A stretch of 64,000 nt of DNA from Nonomuraea helvata. GTDB lineage: Bacteria; Actinomycetota; Actinomycetes; Streptosporangiales; Streptosporangiaceae. The stretch covers positions 1,302,001 to 1,366,000 of the forward strand of contig NZ_BAAAXV010000009.1 in NCBI RefSeq assembly GCF_039535785.1, given 5' to 3'. Made by a program: the position numbers and the translations under genes. Below are positions 49,240 to 58,879 of the stretch, in pieces. Below the pieces are notes generated by a model. The model saw only the letters and a program-made list of their open reading frames with translations, had not been told where the DNA came from and searched no databases. Each line of letters opens with the position of its first letter. Position 1 is the stretch's first letter.

Positions 49240-49480
49240 TGCACTGCGCTTGACACGTCTCGACGACTCACCTGCGGGGCAGGACAACGAAACCGGCGGT
49301 TTTGTCGGTACGTTTGACGATTGTCACGGTCAGTTGCAGAACGGTCTTGGCTCAGGCCACCAGACGTCCGGCGTAGCCGCCATCGGCCCAGACGAGACTG
49401 ATCGTGGAGAACCGTTCGCGCAGCAGCGCCGGCAATCGGTGAGCGCCGTCGCGGTCTTGCATGCTGGCGGCGGTGACAGT
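49240..49480 (-). pseudogene. IS5-family transposase fragment with two stop codons
   Basis: Minus strand reads VTAASMQDRDGAHRLPALLR, ISLVWADGGYAGRLVA, a stop, AKTVLQLTVTIVKRTDKTAG, FVVLPRR, a stop, VVETC. This is the second catalytic region of an IS5/IS427-type transposase (ADGGY, then VLPRRWVVE). Both stops are TGA at places where Trp (TGG) is usual. Inactive. Confidence 0.78.
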
Positions 49481-49483
49481 CAC

Positions 49484-50983
49484 TCAGCCCAGCGCAATTG
49501 CGGTCCACGACACCGGCGGCAGCTCGATGCTGAGCAGCCCGTCGGACAGGATCGCGCTCGGGTTCGCGTGCGGGGTCACGCGGTTCTGCTCGGTGAGTGT
49601 GTTCTTCGCATACGCATCCGGGTCGGCCAGTGTGACCGCCTCCAGAATCCGCGAGGAGCCGAGGCTGCGCACATCGACCGTGACCTGAGTGGCCTGCGAA
49701 AGCCCGCGGTTGACGAGGAAGACCGCGGCCCGGTCCTCGTCGACGGTCGCGACGGCGTCGACGACAGACGCCTCCCCATGGCGTGCCGTCGTGTAGGTCG
49801 GCGCCTCGACAACGGGCCGGATCACCTCACCGGCGGCAAGCCGGCTGGTGATCGAGAACGGGTAGAAGGTCGTCTGCCGCCAGGCAGGGCCGCCGGGCTC
49901 GGTCATGATCGGCGCGATCACGTTGACCAGTTGCGCGAGCGAGGCCGAGGTGACGCGGTCGCTGTGCTTGAGCAGCGTCATCAGAAGGTTGCCGACGACG
50001 ACGGCGTCCGCCACCGAGTAGACGTCCTCCAGCTGCCGGGGGGCGTGCCGCCACTCGTCGTTGACCTCGTCGGACTCGTGGTGCTCTTTTTGGTACCAGA
50101 CGTTCCACTCGTCGAACGAGATGTTGATCTTCTTGTTGGAGCGTTTCTTGTAGCCCACGTGGTCGGCGGTCGCGACGACGGTGTCGATGAAGTAGTCCAT
50201 GTCGGTCGCCGAGGCGAGGAAGGAGCCGAGGTCGCCGTCGAGCTCCTGGTAGTAGGCGTGGCAGGAGACGTAGTCGACGTGGTCGTAGGTGTGCTCGAGC
50301 ACCGTGCGCTCCCAGTCGCCGAAGGTCGGCATCCAGGAGCCGGAGGAGCCGCAGACCACGAGTTCGAGGTCCTTGTCGGCCATCTTCATCGCGCCGGCGG
50401 TACGGGCGGCGAGCTTGCCGTAGTCGTCGGCCGTCATGAAGCCGGTCTGCCAGGGTCCGTCCATCTCGTTGCCGAGGCACCACATGCGCACGTTGTGCGG
50501 CTCCGGCGTGCCGTTGGCGACACGCAGGTCCGACAACGCCGTACCGGACGGGTGGTTGGCGTACTCGAGCAGGTCCAGGGCGGGCAGGATGCCCCGCGTG
50601 CCGAGGTTCAACGCGAGCATCATCTCGGAGTCGGTGAGCTTGAGCCAGCGGGCGAACTCGTCCAGGCCGACCTGGTTCGACTCCAGCGAATGCCAGGCGA
50701 GGTCGCGGCGCACCGGGCGCTTGTCGCGGGGGCCGACCGAGTCCTCCCAGCGGAAGCCGGAGACGAAATTGCCGCCCGGGTAGCGGACGGTCCTGGTGCC
50801 CAGCTCTCTGACCAGTTCGACGACGTCCATACGGAACCCGTCCTCGTTCGCGCTCGGGTGTTCCGGCTCGTAGAGCCCGGTGTACACGCAGCGGCCGAGG
50901 TGTTCGACGAACGAGCCGAAGGTGCGGCGTCGGACAGGAGCGATGACGGCCTGCTTGTCGACAATGACGTGGGCGCGGGGCAA
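49484..50983 (-). CDS. GH51 alpha-L-arabinofuranosidase
   Basis: Intracellular exo-enzyme releasing L-arabinose from arabino-oligosaccharides. 499 residues from a TTG at 50983 (AAAGGA upstream); the frame upstream to 51790 lies in the permease gene. The acid/base Glu173 sits in WCLGNEMDGPW and the nucleophile Glu292 in ISFDEWNVWY, spaced as in characterised GH51 enzymes. A C-terminal beta-sandwich follows. It follows two permeases and a binding protein, so imported oligosaccharides are likely its substrate. Confidence 0.92.
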   Translation of the reverse strand: MPRAHVIVDKQAVIAPVRRRTFGSFVEHLGRCVYTGLYEPEHPSANEDGFRMDVVELVRELGTRTVRYPGGNFVSGFRWEDSVGPRDKRPVRRDLAWHSLESNQVGLDEFARWLKLTDSEMMLALNLGTRGILPALDLLEYANHPSGTALSDLRVANGTPEPHNVRMWCLGNEMDGPWQTGFMTADDYGKLAARTAGAMKMADKDLELVVCGSSGSWMPTFGDWERTVLEHTYDHVDYVSCHAYYQELDGDLGSFLASATDMDYFIDTVVATADHVGYKKRSNKKINISFDEWNVWYQKEHHESDEVNDEWRHAPRQLEDVYSVADAVVVGNLLMTLLKHSDRVTSASLAQLVNVIAPIMTEPGGPAWRQTTFYPFSITSRLAAGEVIRPVVEAPTYTTARHGEASVVDAVATVDEDRAAVFLVNRGLSQATQVTVDVRSLGSSRILEAVTLADPDAYAKNTLTEQNRVTPHANPSAILSDGLLSIELPPVSWTAIALG

Positions 50984-51030
50984 TGCAGTGGTCCTTTGCA
51001 GTTCAGGATGGGCGTGGGGCAGCGAACGCG

Positions 51031-51909
51031 TTACTTGACGGAGCCTGCGGTCAGGCCCTTGCGCCAGAACCGCTGGAGGCTGACGAAGGCGACGAGCAGA
51101 GGGATCAGCGACAGGAACGCACCGGTGATCGACAGCAGCGGCGACACTCCGCTGGCGAACTCCGAGCGCCACTGCACCAGGCCCACCGTGACGGGCTGCA
51201 GTGAGGGGGTGTTGAGCATGAGCGAGGGCAGCAGGTAGTTGTTCCAGATGGCGACGAACTGGAACAGGAAGACGGTCACCAGTGCCGGGGACATCAGCGG
51301 CAGGGCGATCCGGAAGAAGGTGCGCTGTTCGCCTGCTCCGTCGAGCCGTGCGGCCTCCAGCAGTTCGTCCGGGACGGACGCCGCGGCGAAGATTCGGCAC
51401 AGGTAGACGCCGAAAGGGCTGACACAGCTGGGCAGCAGCACCGACCAGTAGGAGTTGGTGATGTCCAGCTTGGCCATGAGCAGGAACAACGGCAGGGCGA
51501 ACATCGGCGCCGGGATGAGAACCGAGGCGAGGATGACGTTGAACACGCTTTCGCGGCCGCGGAAGCTGAACTTGGACAGCGCGTAGCCGGCCATCGCGGA
51601 CAGCAGGGTGCCGACGGTGGCGCCGACGAGGCTGTACAGCGCGCTGTTGGCGAGCCAGGTGGAGAAGACGCCGTTTTCGAAGCTGAACACGTCTCTGATG
51701 TTGGTGACCAGGTCGAAGTGGGAGAACCACAGGGGCGCACCGGTGTAGAGGTAGCCCGAGGCCTTGGTCGCGGAGACGAACAGCCACCACAGCGGGATCA
51801 GCGTGTACAGGGCCATCAGGCCCAGAATGCCGTTGACGACGGCCTTGCTCGCGATGTCGGTGCCGCGGCGGGCCGGTCGGGTCGGTCGGCCGGCCTGAAT
51901 CACGCTCAT
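51031..51909 (-). CDS. Sugar ABC transporter permease (CUT1, MalG-like)
   Basis: 292 residues from ATG at 51909, overlapping the stop of the partner permease (ATGA). Six hydrophobic helices; the EAA loop reads EAARLDGAGEQRTFFRIALPLMSPAL, the contact site for the ATPase. CUT1 permeases import oligosaccharides. No ATPase gene is nearby; a shared MsiK-type ATPase encoded elsewhere is likely, as in Streptomyces. Confidence 0.93.
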   Translation of the reverse strand: MSVIQAGRPTRPARRGTDIASKAVVNGILGLMALYTLIPLWWLFVSATKASGYLYTGAPLWFSHFDLVTNIRDVFSFENGVFSTWLANSALYSLVGATVGTLLSAMAGYALSKFSFRGRESVFNVILASVLIPAPMFALPLFLLMAKLDITNSYWSVLLPSCVSPFGVYLCRIFAAASVPDELLEAARLDGAGEQRTFFRIALPLMSPALVTVFLFQFVAIWNNYLLPSLMLNTPSLQPVTVGLVQWRSEFASGVSPLLSITGAFLSLIPLLVAFVSLQRFWRKGLTAGSVK

Positions 51910-52886
51910 GCCATCGCTCCCTTGCGCTGGTTGTACTTGAGAAACCCGAACGAGAGCACGAGGGTGATCAACGCGAGCACGACGGACTGGGCGGAGGCGA
52001 GGTTCTGGTCGCCCATGTCCATGCCCAGGGCCGTGTTCATGATCGGGGAGAACTTCGGGTCGACGCCCGGAATGCGCGCGCCGACCAGCACCGCCGGCTC
52101 GGTGTACAGCTGCGCCGTCCCGATGATGGAGAAGACCGTGGTCAGCACCAGCGCGGGACGCACCAGCGGGATCTTCACCGCCCACGCCAGGCGCCATCCG
52201 GTGCAGCCGTCGAGCGCGGCGGCCTCCATCACCTCGGCCGGGATCGTCTGCAGCGCGGAGTAGATGATCAGCATGTTGTAGCCGGTCCAGCCCCACGTGA
52301 TCATGTGCCCGATCGAGACCGGAACCCACGACGGCGACAGGAAGTCGACGTCGATCCCGATGTGGGACAGCGGTCCGGTGAACGGCGAGAGGTCTTTCAC
52401 CAGGAGGAAGGACCACATCACCGCGGCGATCGCACCCGGCAGCGCGTAGGGCAGGAAGAACGTGAGCCGGTAGGTCTTCCGCAGCCGGGCCGAGCGGGAG
52501 TCCAGCAGGAGCGCGAGCAGGAGGGCCAGGCCGAGCATGACCGGGACCTGGACGCAGCCCAGCAGTATGACTCGGATGATCGACGCGATGAAGTCGTGGT
52601 CGCCGAAGGCGGCGGCGTAGTTGGACAGTCCCGTGAACTCTGTGGACTGCGTACCGCCGAACAGCCCGGCGCGGCGGACGGTGAAGAAGCTCTGGTAGAT
52701 CGCGTAGCCGATCGGCGCGACCATCATGGTCAGGAAGAGGACCGCGAACGGCGCCAGGAAACCCGACGCGGTCAACGCGCTGCGGCGGCCGGTGCGCCGC
52801 GGCCGACCGGCGGGGGAGACGCGGCGGGTGACCGCGGGCGCCGGCCGCGGCGGTGACGCGGTCCGGGTGCTGCTGGTACTGCTCAT
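51906..52886 (-). CDS. Sugar ABC transporter permease (CUT1, MalF-like)
   Basis: 326 residues from ATG at 52886. An N-terminal Pro/Arg-rich cytosolic tail, then six helices beginning SALTASGFLAPFAVLFLTMM; EAA loop EAAALDGCTGWRLAWAVKIPLVRPAL. Forms the channel with the MalG-like permease. Confidence 0.93.
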   Translation of the reverse strand: MSSTSSTRTASPPRPAPAVTRRVSPAGRPRRTGRRSALTASGFLAPFAVLFLTMMVAPIGYAIYQSFFTVRRAGLFGGTQSTEFTGLSNYAAAFGDHDFIASIIRVILLGCVQVPVMLGLALLLALLLDSRSARLRKTYRLTFFLPYALPGAIAAVMWSFLLVKDLSPFTGPLSHIGIDVDFLSPSWVPVSIGHMITWGWTGYNMLIIYSALQTIPAEVMEAAALDGCTGWRLAWAVKIPLVRPALVLTTVFSIIGTAQLYTEPAVLVGARIPGVDPKFSPIMNTALGMDMGDQNLASAQSVVLALITLVLSFGFLKYNQRKGAMA

Positions 52887-52986
52887 GGAAACCTCGCTGG
52901 GCGGTTCGTCGTCAGGGAGCGGGTCCCCGCGGCGGCGGATACGGGCGGCCGCGGGAACCCTTCGGGGCGGCTGGAGTCCCGCGGCC

Positions 52987-54294
52987 TCAGCCGTCGGTCA
53001 CCGACAGTCCGAGCTGCTTGATCGCGGCGACCGTCGAGGCCTGGACCTTGGTGACCGCGTCCGGCAGGGTGCCCTTGCCCATGGCGCCGGAGAGGTCCGA
53101 CTCGACCTGCTGATAGGTCGGGCCGTTGGTCCAGGTGCTGGGCACCTGCGCGGCGGAGGCCTTGTACAGGTCGCCGACCTGCTGGCCGCCGAAGTACGGG
53201 TCACCCGCCTTCAGCGATGGGTCGTCCTGTCCGGCCTTCGACGCCGGGTACAGCCCTTCGGTGATGCCCGTCTTCACGGCCTGCGGGTCGCTGGACAGGA
53301 AATCGGCGAACTGCACGGCTTCGCCGGGCGTCTTGCACCCGGTCATCACCGAGGTGGCCGAGCCGCCGTTGCTGGAGCTCTTGCCGTCGCCGGCCTCCCA
53401 GGTCGGCATCGGGGCGACCGCCCACTTGCCGGACAGGTCCTTCAGGTCCGACTTCAGGCCGCCGGCGGCCCAGGACGCGTTGACGAACGTCAGCACCTTG
53501 CCGGCTGTGGCGGCCTTGTTGAACTTCGGGTCCCAGGCGTTGCCGGTAATCGTCACCAGACCCTTGTCCTTCAGGTCCTGCCAGAAGGCGGCGACCTTGC
53601 GGGTGCCGGGGTTGTCGATGCTGACGGTCCAGCTGTCTCCGCTGGTCGAGTACCAGGACTGGCCGGTCTGCAGGGTGTAGGCCGCCAGATCGTTGCCCTC
53701 GCTGGGCGCGTTGCCGAACTTCACGCTCGGATCGGCGGCGGCGACCTTCTCGGCGTCGGCCTTGTACTCGGCCCAGGTGGCCGGCGGCTCGGTGATGCCG
53801 TACTTGGTGAACAGGTCCTTGCGGTAGAAGAGGACCATCGGGCCCACGTCCACCGGGATGCCGTAGATCTTGCCGCCGATGCTGGAGGCGGAGACGGCCG
53901 ACGGGAGGTACTTGGCGATGTCGGCGCTCGCGTCCTTCGTGATGTCCATGACCGTGTTCTTCACGAGCATCGACGGGATGGCTTGGTACTCGATCTGGGC
54001 CAGGCACGGGCCCTGGCCGGCGGTGATCGCGTTGGTGATCTGGGTGTAGCCGCCCTTGCCGCCCGATGGGATCTTCTTGAAGGTGACCTTGATGATCGGG
54101 TGGGAGGCGTTCCACTGGTCGACGATCTTCTCGTAGGGGGCCCAGCCCCAGAACTCCATGTTCACCGGCCCGCTCTGGCCCGATTCCGCGGCGGAGGTGT
54201 TCTGGTCACTGCTGCACGCGCCGACGCCGAATGCCATGACCGCCGCGGTGGCGAGCGCCAGGAGTCTGCGGGTGCGTATGGTGGTGCTGTCCAT
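52987..54294 (-). CDS. Sugar-binding lipoprotein of ABC transporter
   Basis: 435 residues from ATG at 54294. Signal peptide with lipobox FGVGAC (Cys near 27) and a Ser/Ala-rich linker; the mature part shows the extracellular-solute-binding fold: VNMEFWGWAPYEKIVDQWNA, FVNASWAAGGLKSDLKDLSG and SVMTGCKTPGEAVQFADFLS. Delivers oligosaccharide to the permeases downstream. One gene in an operon from GH2 to GH51. Confidence 0.93.
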   Translation of the reverse strand: MDSTTIRTRRLLALATAAVMAFGVGACSSDQNTSAAESGQSGPVNMEFWGWAPYEKIVDQWNASHPIIKVTFKKIPSGGKGGYTQITNAITAGQGPCLAQIEYQAIPSMLVKNTVMDITKDASADIAKYLPSAVSASSIGGKIYGIPVDVGPMVLFYRKDLFTKYGITEPPATWAEYKADAEKVAAADPSVKFGNAPSEGNDLAAYTLQTGQSWYSTSGDSWTVSIDNPGTRKVAAFWQDLKDKGLVTITGNAWDPKFNKAATAGKVLTFVNASWAAGGLKSDLKDLSGKWAVAPMPTWEAGDGKSSSNGGSATSVMTGCKTPGEAVQFADFLSSDPQAVKTGITEGLYPASKAGQDDPSLKAGDPYFGGQQVGDLYKASAAQVPSTWTNGPTYQQVESDLSGAMGKGTLPDAVTKVQASTVAAIKQLGLSVTDG

Positions 54295-54360
54295 GTGAGG
54301 AAACCCTTCGTGACGGGGACTTACTTGCTGGACTGTCGGTGGGCGGGCGGCCAGGCCCGC

Positions 54361-57330
54361 CTACCGACCGGTGCTGAACTCCACGCGGAACACCGTCGGG
54401 ACCGCGGCCAGGACGTCCGATGCTGACGGGCCCGGACCGCAGGACGCGCTGCCGAGGCCGTGGTGCGCGTGGTCGAGGTGGAGATGGAGTCGGCCGTCGC
54501 CGACCAGGTCGTGCTGGTGGGCCGCGGCGGCCAGGGCTGCGGTGCTCCATGGACGCACGGTCAGGTCGATGACCGGGTCGCCCGTGATGAGCAGGGTGGT
54601 GCCGTCTGGGGTCGTGATCCGGGTGCGGCGGACTTGGTGGCGGTTGCCGTTCTCCTGCGGGCGGACATAGGGGGTCTGCATCGCCGAGACAGTCGACCGG
54701 TGGCGGCCTACGCGAGCGGCGGTACGGGAGTCGCGGTACGCCTCGCCGGGACCGAGGCCGAACCACTCGACCTCGGCGTCGGTGCCGGGCAGCGACATCG
54801 CGATCCCCAGCCGGGGCAGTGGCACCGACCATGCACCGTCAGGGGTGACGGTGCATTCCAGCCGGAGCGGGGCCTGGCCCGCGTCCGGTCCGTCGCAGGC
54901 CGTCCAGCGGTAGACCATGCCGAGCGCGGAGGAGGACCCGACGGCGGCGAGCCGGGCGGTGACCGTGAGTCCTTGTGCGTCGGGCTCGACGCTCAGGACC
55001 TCATGGCGCATCCGGTTCAGTCCGGCGGCGAGCCAGGCGGTGATCTGCGGCTCGCCGAAGGCGTTGAGCAGGTCGTTGTCGATCGGGGCACGCCAGATGT
55101 CCAGCCTGGGCCCGTCGAGCTCCAGGTCGCCGAGCCGGATCAGCACCCCGCTGCGGGCGTCGAACCGTGCGGCGCCCAGTGTGATGTCCCCGTCGTGGGC
55201 GATCGCCGGCGCCGGCATGGAGGGGACCGGCGAGGCGGCGGGAGCCACGACCAGCCCCTGCGCCCAGGCGATCTCGTGGCCGGCCCGGGCCCAGGTCTCG
55301 TCGGCGGCGAGCACCGCGGTCACGGTCAGCCACACCTCGTTGCCAGAGCCGATCTTGCGCACCGAATCGAAGGCGGCGGCGAGGTCGGCGGGCCAATCGA
55401 GGACTGTCGTCGTGCCCGGTGCGGTCGCGGGCACGGTCAGGCCGCCGGAGCCGGCCGGCTCGCCGCCGTCCTCGACGGTCCACTGGAAGTCCAGGTAGCC
55501 GCTGTCGCGGACGTGGTGCAGGTTGTGCACGCTGACCTGCCGAGTCACCGGGTCGATGTGGATCCGGACCGGTTCGATGACCTTCTTGTACTCGACCAGG
55601 CCCGGCGACGGCGTGCGGTCGGGGAAGAGCAGCCCGTCGGCGACGAAATTGCCGTCGTGGACCTCCTCGCCGAAGTCGCCGCCGTAGGCGTAGAACGAGT
55701 GGGGGGCGTCCTGTTCGGTGCGCCGGAGGATCCCGTGGTCGATCCACTCCCAGATGAATCCGCCGGCCAGGCGCGGGTGCGCGTCGATGACCTGCTGGTA
55801 CTCGGACAAGCCGCCGGGGCCGGTGCCCATGGCGTGCCCGTACTCGCACAGCACGGCCGGAAGGGCCCGGCGGTGCGCGTCGTCAATCGGATCAGCTGTC
55901 GGAGGTTCCTGGCCGCGCCCCACCGCGGCCAGCTCGTCCACACCGATGTACATGCGGGAGTACAGGTCGACGTACGCGCAGCTCTCGTGGTCGCCCTCGT
56001 AGTGGATCAGACGACTGTCGTCGCGGTGCCGGACCCACGCGGCCGCGGCCGCCAGGTTCGATCCGGTGCCGGACTCGTTCCCCAGCGACCAGACGATGAC
56101 CGAAGGGTGGTTCTTGTCGCGTTCCACCAGCCGGGCGGCCCGGTCCAGGTACGCCTCGCGCCACGCGGGGTCGTCGCTGGGATTGCGCTGCCAGCCGCCC
56201 GGCTCGAAGCCGTGCGTCTCGAGGTCGCCCTCGCAGAACACCCACAGCCCGTGCTCGTCACACAGATCCAGGAAACGGTGGTCGGGTGGGTAGTGGCTGG
56301 TGCGCACCGCGTTGATGTTGTACTGCTTCATGAGCAGCACGTCGGTCACCATGGCGTCCTCGGTCAGGGTACGTCCCGTCAGGGGGTGCCATTCGTGGCG
56401 GTTGACGCCCCGTAGCGAGATCGGCCGGCCGTTGGCGGTCAGCACGCCGTCCACGACGGCCACCGTGCGGAAGCCGATGCGCAGCGGAATCCGCTCCCCG
56501 GCCTCGGAAACCAGTTCCCCCGAGTACAGGCGCGGCCGCTCGTCCGACCAGGGCTCGATGCGGTCGATCACGTGCGGGCCGGCCGGATCGGCGGCGGATA
56601 TGCCGAGCTCGGGCACCGACAGGGACACGCGGGTCGGGGCGTTGACGTCTACGGACAGGGTGCCCCGGCCTGTCGTGTGGTCGTAGGCGGTGTGGACGAA
56701 GAAGTCCTCGACACCGCGGGCGGCCACGGACACCGACCGGAAGATCCCGGACAGCCACCACATGTCCTGGTCTTCCAGGTAGCTGCCGGACGACCACTGA
56801 TGCACGCGGACCGCGAGTACGTTCCGGCCGGGCCGCAGACCGGCGGAGACGTCGAACTCGGTCGTCAGCCGGCTGCCCTTGCCGTCGCCGAGCCGGATCC
56901 CGTTGAGCCACACAGCGAACGCGGAGTCGACGCCCTCGAACCGGAGCACCGCAGCCGATGCCGGGAACCCGTCCGGAACGTCGAACTCGCGGCGGTACTC
57001 GCCGGTCGGGTTCTGCCGGGGCACCCGCGGCGGGTCGACCGGGAACGGGTACAGGACGTTGGTGTAGGCCGGGGCACCATAGCGCGGCTCGCCGGGCAGG
57101 CCGGTCATCTGCCAGCAGGACGGCACGGCGAGCAGGTCCCAGGCGGTGTCGTCGAAGTCCGGCGCGGCGAAGTCCCCGGTGAGGTCGTCCAGCCCTGACG
57201 CCAGTCGGAATCTCCAGTCGCCGTCGAGCGCGATCGTGGGCAGGTCGGAGGCGAACGCGGCGCGCGGGCGCAGCCGTCCGGTGCCCGGCGACCGGTCTTC
57301 GACGTAGGCGTTGGGGTCGAGGCCGTTCAT
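54361..57330 (-). CDS. GH2 beta-galactosidase (LacZ-type)
   Basis: 989 residues from ATG at 57330. The five LacZ domains are recognisable: the N-terminal jelly roll (GDWRFRLASGLDDLTGDFAA...), the TIM barrel with acid/base Glu419 in WSLGNESGTG and nucleophile Glu496 in VLCEYGHAMG, spaced 77 residues as in E. coli LacZ (461/537), and a C-terminal beta-sandwich (WFGLGPGEAYRDSRTAARVG). Near the usual length of about 1000. With GH51 and CUT1 transporter genes it suggests use of arabinogalactan- or galactose-containing oligosaccharides. Confidence 0.95.
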   Translation of the reverse strand: MNGLDPNAYVEDRSPGTGRLRPRAAFASDLPTIALDGDWRFRLASGLDDLTGDFAAPDFDDTAWDLLAVPSCWQMTGLPGEPRYGAPAYTNVLYPFPVDPPRVPRQNPTGEYRREFDVPDGFPASAAVLRFEGVDSAFAVWLNGIRLGDGKGSRLTTEFDVSAGLRPGRNVLAVRVHQWSSGSYLEDQDMWWLSGIFRSVSVAARGVEDFFVHTAYDHTTGRGTLSVDVNAPTRVSLSVPELGISAADPAGPHVIDRIEPWSDERPRLYSGELVSEAGERIPLRIGFRTVAVVDGVLTANGRPISLRGVNRHEWHPLTGRTLTEDAMVTDVLLMKQYNINAVRTSHYPPDHRFLDLCDEHGLWVFCEGDLETHGFEPGGWQRNPSDDPAWREAYLDRAARLVERDKNHPSVIVWSLGNESGTGSNLAAAAAWVRHRDDSRLIHYEGDHESCAYVDLYSRMYIGVDELAAVGRGQEPPTADPIDDAHRRALPAVLCEYGHAMGTGPGGLSEYQQVIDAHPRLAGGFIWEWIDHGILRRTEQDAPHSFYAYGGDFGEEVHDGNFVADGLLFPDRTPSPGLVEYKKVIEPVRIHIDPVTRQVSVHNLHHVRDSGYLDFQWTVEDGGEPAGSGGLTVPATAPGTTTVLDWPADLAAAFDSVRKIGSGNEVWLTVTAVLAADETWARAGHEIAWAQGLVVAPAASPVPSMPAPAIAHDGDITLGAARFDARSGVLIRLGDLELDGPRLDIWRAPIDNDLLNAFGEPQITAWLAAGLNRMRHEVLSVEPDAQGLTVTARLAAVGSSSALGMVYRWTACDGPDAGQAPLRLECTVTPDGAWSVPLPRLGIAMSLPGTDAEVEWFGLGPGEAYRDSRTAARVGRHRSTVSAMQTPYVRPQENGNRHQVRRTRITTPDGTTLLITGDPVIDLTVRPWSTAALAAAAHQHDLVGDGRLHLHLDHAHHGLGSASCGPGPSASDVLAAVPTVFRVEFSTGR

Positions 57331-57423
57331 CAGTAAAGGTGTTTCCTCTCGGAATGCCCAGTGGTAGCGGGAAACGGCTGGGAAGGACTGCGCTGGCGGC
57401 TCATGGGGTGTGCCGTGGCAGGG

Positions 57424-58443
57424 TCAAGCGGTGCCAGGCGCTAAGCGGTCGCGCCGGGCGGGGCCGCTGCTGTCCCTTACGGTCAGGGTCGGGCGCAGCA
57501 GCGATACGACGTTGGTCGGCGGCTGGCCGGAGTCGACGGCTCGTAGCAGTAGTTCCACGGCCTGCTGGGCCATCTCGCGCTTGGGGAAGGTGACCGTGGT
57601 CAGCGCCGGTCGGATCCGCCCGACTTGGGCGATGTCGTCGAAGCCGACGACGCTGACGTCGTCGGGGACCCGCCGCCCGGACCGGACCACCGCCTCGATG
57701 GCACCGATGGCCAGGATGTCGTGGGTGGCGAAGATCGCCGTCAGCTCCGGATCCGCGTCCAGGGCCGCGCAGGCCGCGGCGAACCCGCCGGCGGCGTCGT
57801 CGCTGGTGCAGGCGAACACCTTGCGGTCGTCCAGCCCGTCGGCAGCGAACGCCCGGCGCAACCCCACGACGCGCGGCGTGTGCGCGGGGAGGTCGGCGAC
57901 CACCGCGACGTTCCGGTGGCCGAGATCCCGCAGGTGGCACCCGGCCAGGAACCCGGCGTGCTGGTAGTCGATGGACACCACCGGGAGCGTGGTCGGCGGG
58001 TCCCCCTCCCAGGCGAACAGCGCGACCGGGAAGTTGGCCGCGGCGAGCATCGGCAGCTGCTGATCGACGCCGTTGTCCCCGGCGGCCAGCAGTGCGTCCA
58101 CCGAGCGCGCGGCGAGGTTCTCCAGGTGGGCCCGGGTGTAGTCGGGATCGTCGCGCGTCGTGGCGAGCAGCAGGTTGTATCCGTGGCCGACCAGGAGGTT
58201 CTCCACCTCTTCGACCATCTCCGAATAGAACGGGTTGGCCACCGACGGCACGAACAGCCCCACCGTCGACGTGCTGCCGGTGCGCAGCGAGCGCGCCACC
58301 AGGTTCGGCTTGTAGCCGAGTTCGGCGATCGCCTTGTTCACCTTCTCCAGGGTCTCCGGCCGCACCTTCTTGCCGGACACCACGTTGGAGACGGTCTGCT
58401 TGGTGACTCCCGCCCGAGCTGCCACCTCCGCCATTGTCACCAC
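57424..58443 (-). CDS. LacI-family transcriptional regulator
   Basis: About 339 residues; start chosen at GTG 58443 (GGGGGG upstream), with ATG at 58434 or 58461 as alternatives. HTH: TMAEVAARAGVTKQTVSNVVS followed by the hinge region GKKVRPETLEKVNKAIAELG; then periplasmic-binding-like effector domain (GLFVPSVANPFYSEMVEEVE; VSVVGFDDIAQVGRIRPAL). It heads the glycosidase operon on the same strand and probably represses it until the inducing sugar arrives. Confidence 0.94.
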   Translation of the reverse strand: MVTMAEVAARAGVTKQTVSNVVSGKKVRPETLEKVNKAIAELGYKPNLVARSLRTGSTSTVGLFVPSVANPFYSEMVEEVENLLVGHGYNLLLATTRDDPDYTRAHLENLAARSVDALLAAGDNGVDQQLPMLAAANFPVALFAWEGDPPTTLPVVSIDYQHAGFLAGCHLRDLGHRNVAVVADLPAHTPRVVGLRRAFAADGLDDRKVFACTSDDAAGGFAAACAALDADPELTAIFATHDILAIGAIEAVVRSGRRVPDDVSVVGFDDIAQVGRIRPALTTVTFPKREMAQQAVELLLRAVDSGQPPTNVVSLLRPTLTVRDSSGPARRDRLAPGTA

Positions 58444-58460
58444 GTACGCCCCCCGAAACA

Positions 58461-58472
58461 TTTATCGATCCA
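58461..58472. promoter_or_regulatory. Candidate LacI operator
   Basis: TTTATCGATCCA has the CG-centred dyad (ATCGAT) typical of LacI-family sites and lies about 18 bases before the LacI start, so autoregulation is possible. A matching site before the GH2 gene was not clearly found. Confidence 0.3.
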
Positions 58473-58879
58473 CGGATGTGGCGTCAGCGTAGGGCGACTG
58501 TCGCAACAGGGCAAGGCTTCGTGCGGCGGCCGTGATTCAGCCGTTACGGAGCACGGTGAGGGCGTCGCAGGCAGGTCACGGCTGTTTCCGCGACTTGAAG
58601 TGCACGGAGCATTGACGGTCCCGGAAATACGGCAGTAACGTCCCCACCACGCCGACCCCATGGATCGGTCAACGCGGTGAGCCACCCTGGCCCACCGCGC
58701 GAAACAACACTCGACCTCACCCGCGTCACCCCGCTCGGTGCGTCGTGGTGGTCCCCTCGACCGCGACGGCCCCGGCGGCCGCGGTCCGGCCGCGGCATCG
58801 CGAATGGTCCGCGCCGTCTCCAGCAGACCGCGAGCGCCTGAACAGACCTGCAAAGGTCTCGTCCTGAGGAGAGAAGGGC
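58473..58879. other. Gap without supportable gene
   Basis: About 400 bases between the divergent LacI and secreted-enzyme genes. Frames on both strands lack ribosome-binding sites and conserved motifs. It should hold the promoters of both genes, but no clear -35/-10 pair was found. Confidence 0.4.

Noticed and set aside
54460..56415. 651-codon plus-strand frame opposite the GH2 gene
   Set aside because: Shadow of beta-galactosidase; Val/Asp/Gly/Arg-rich, no ribosome-binding site.
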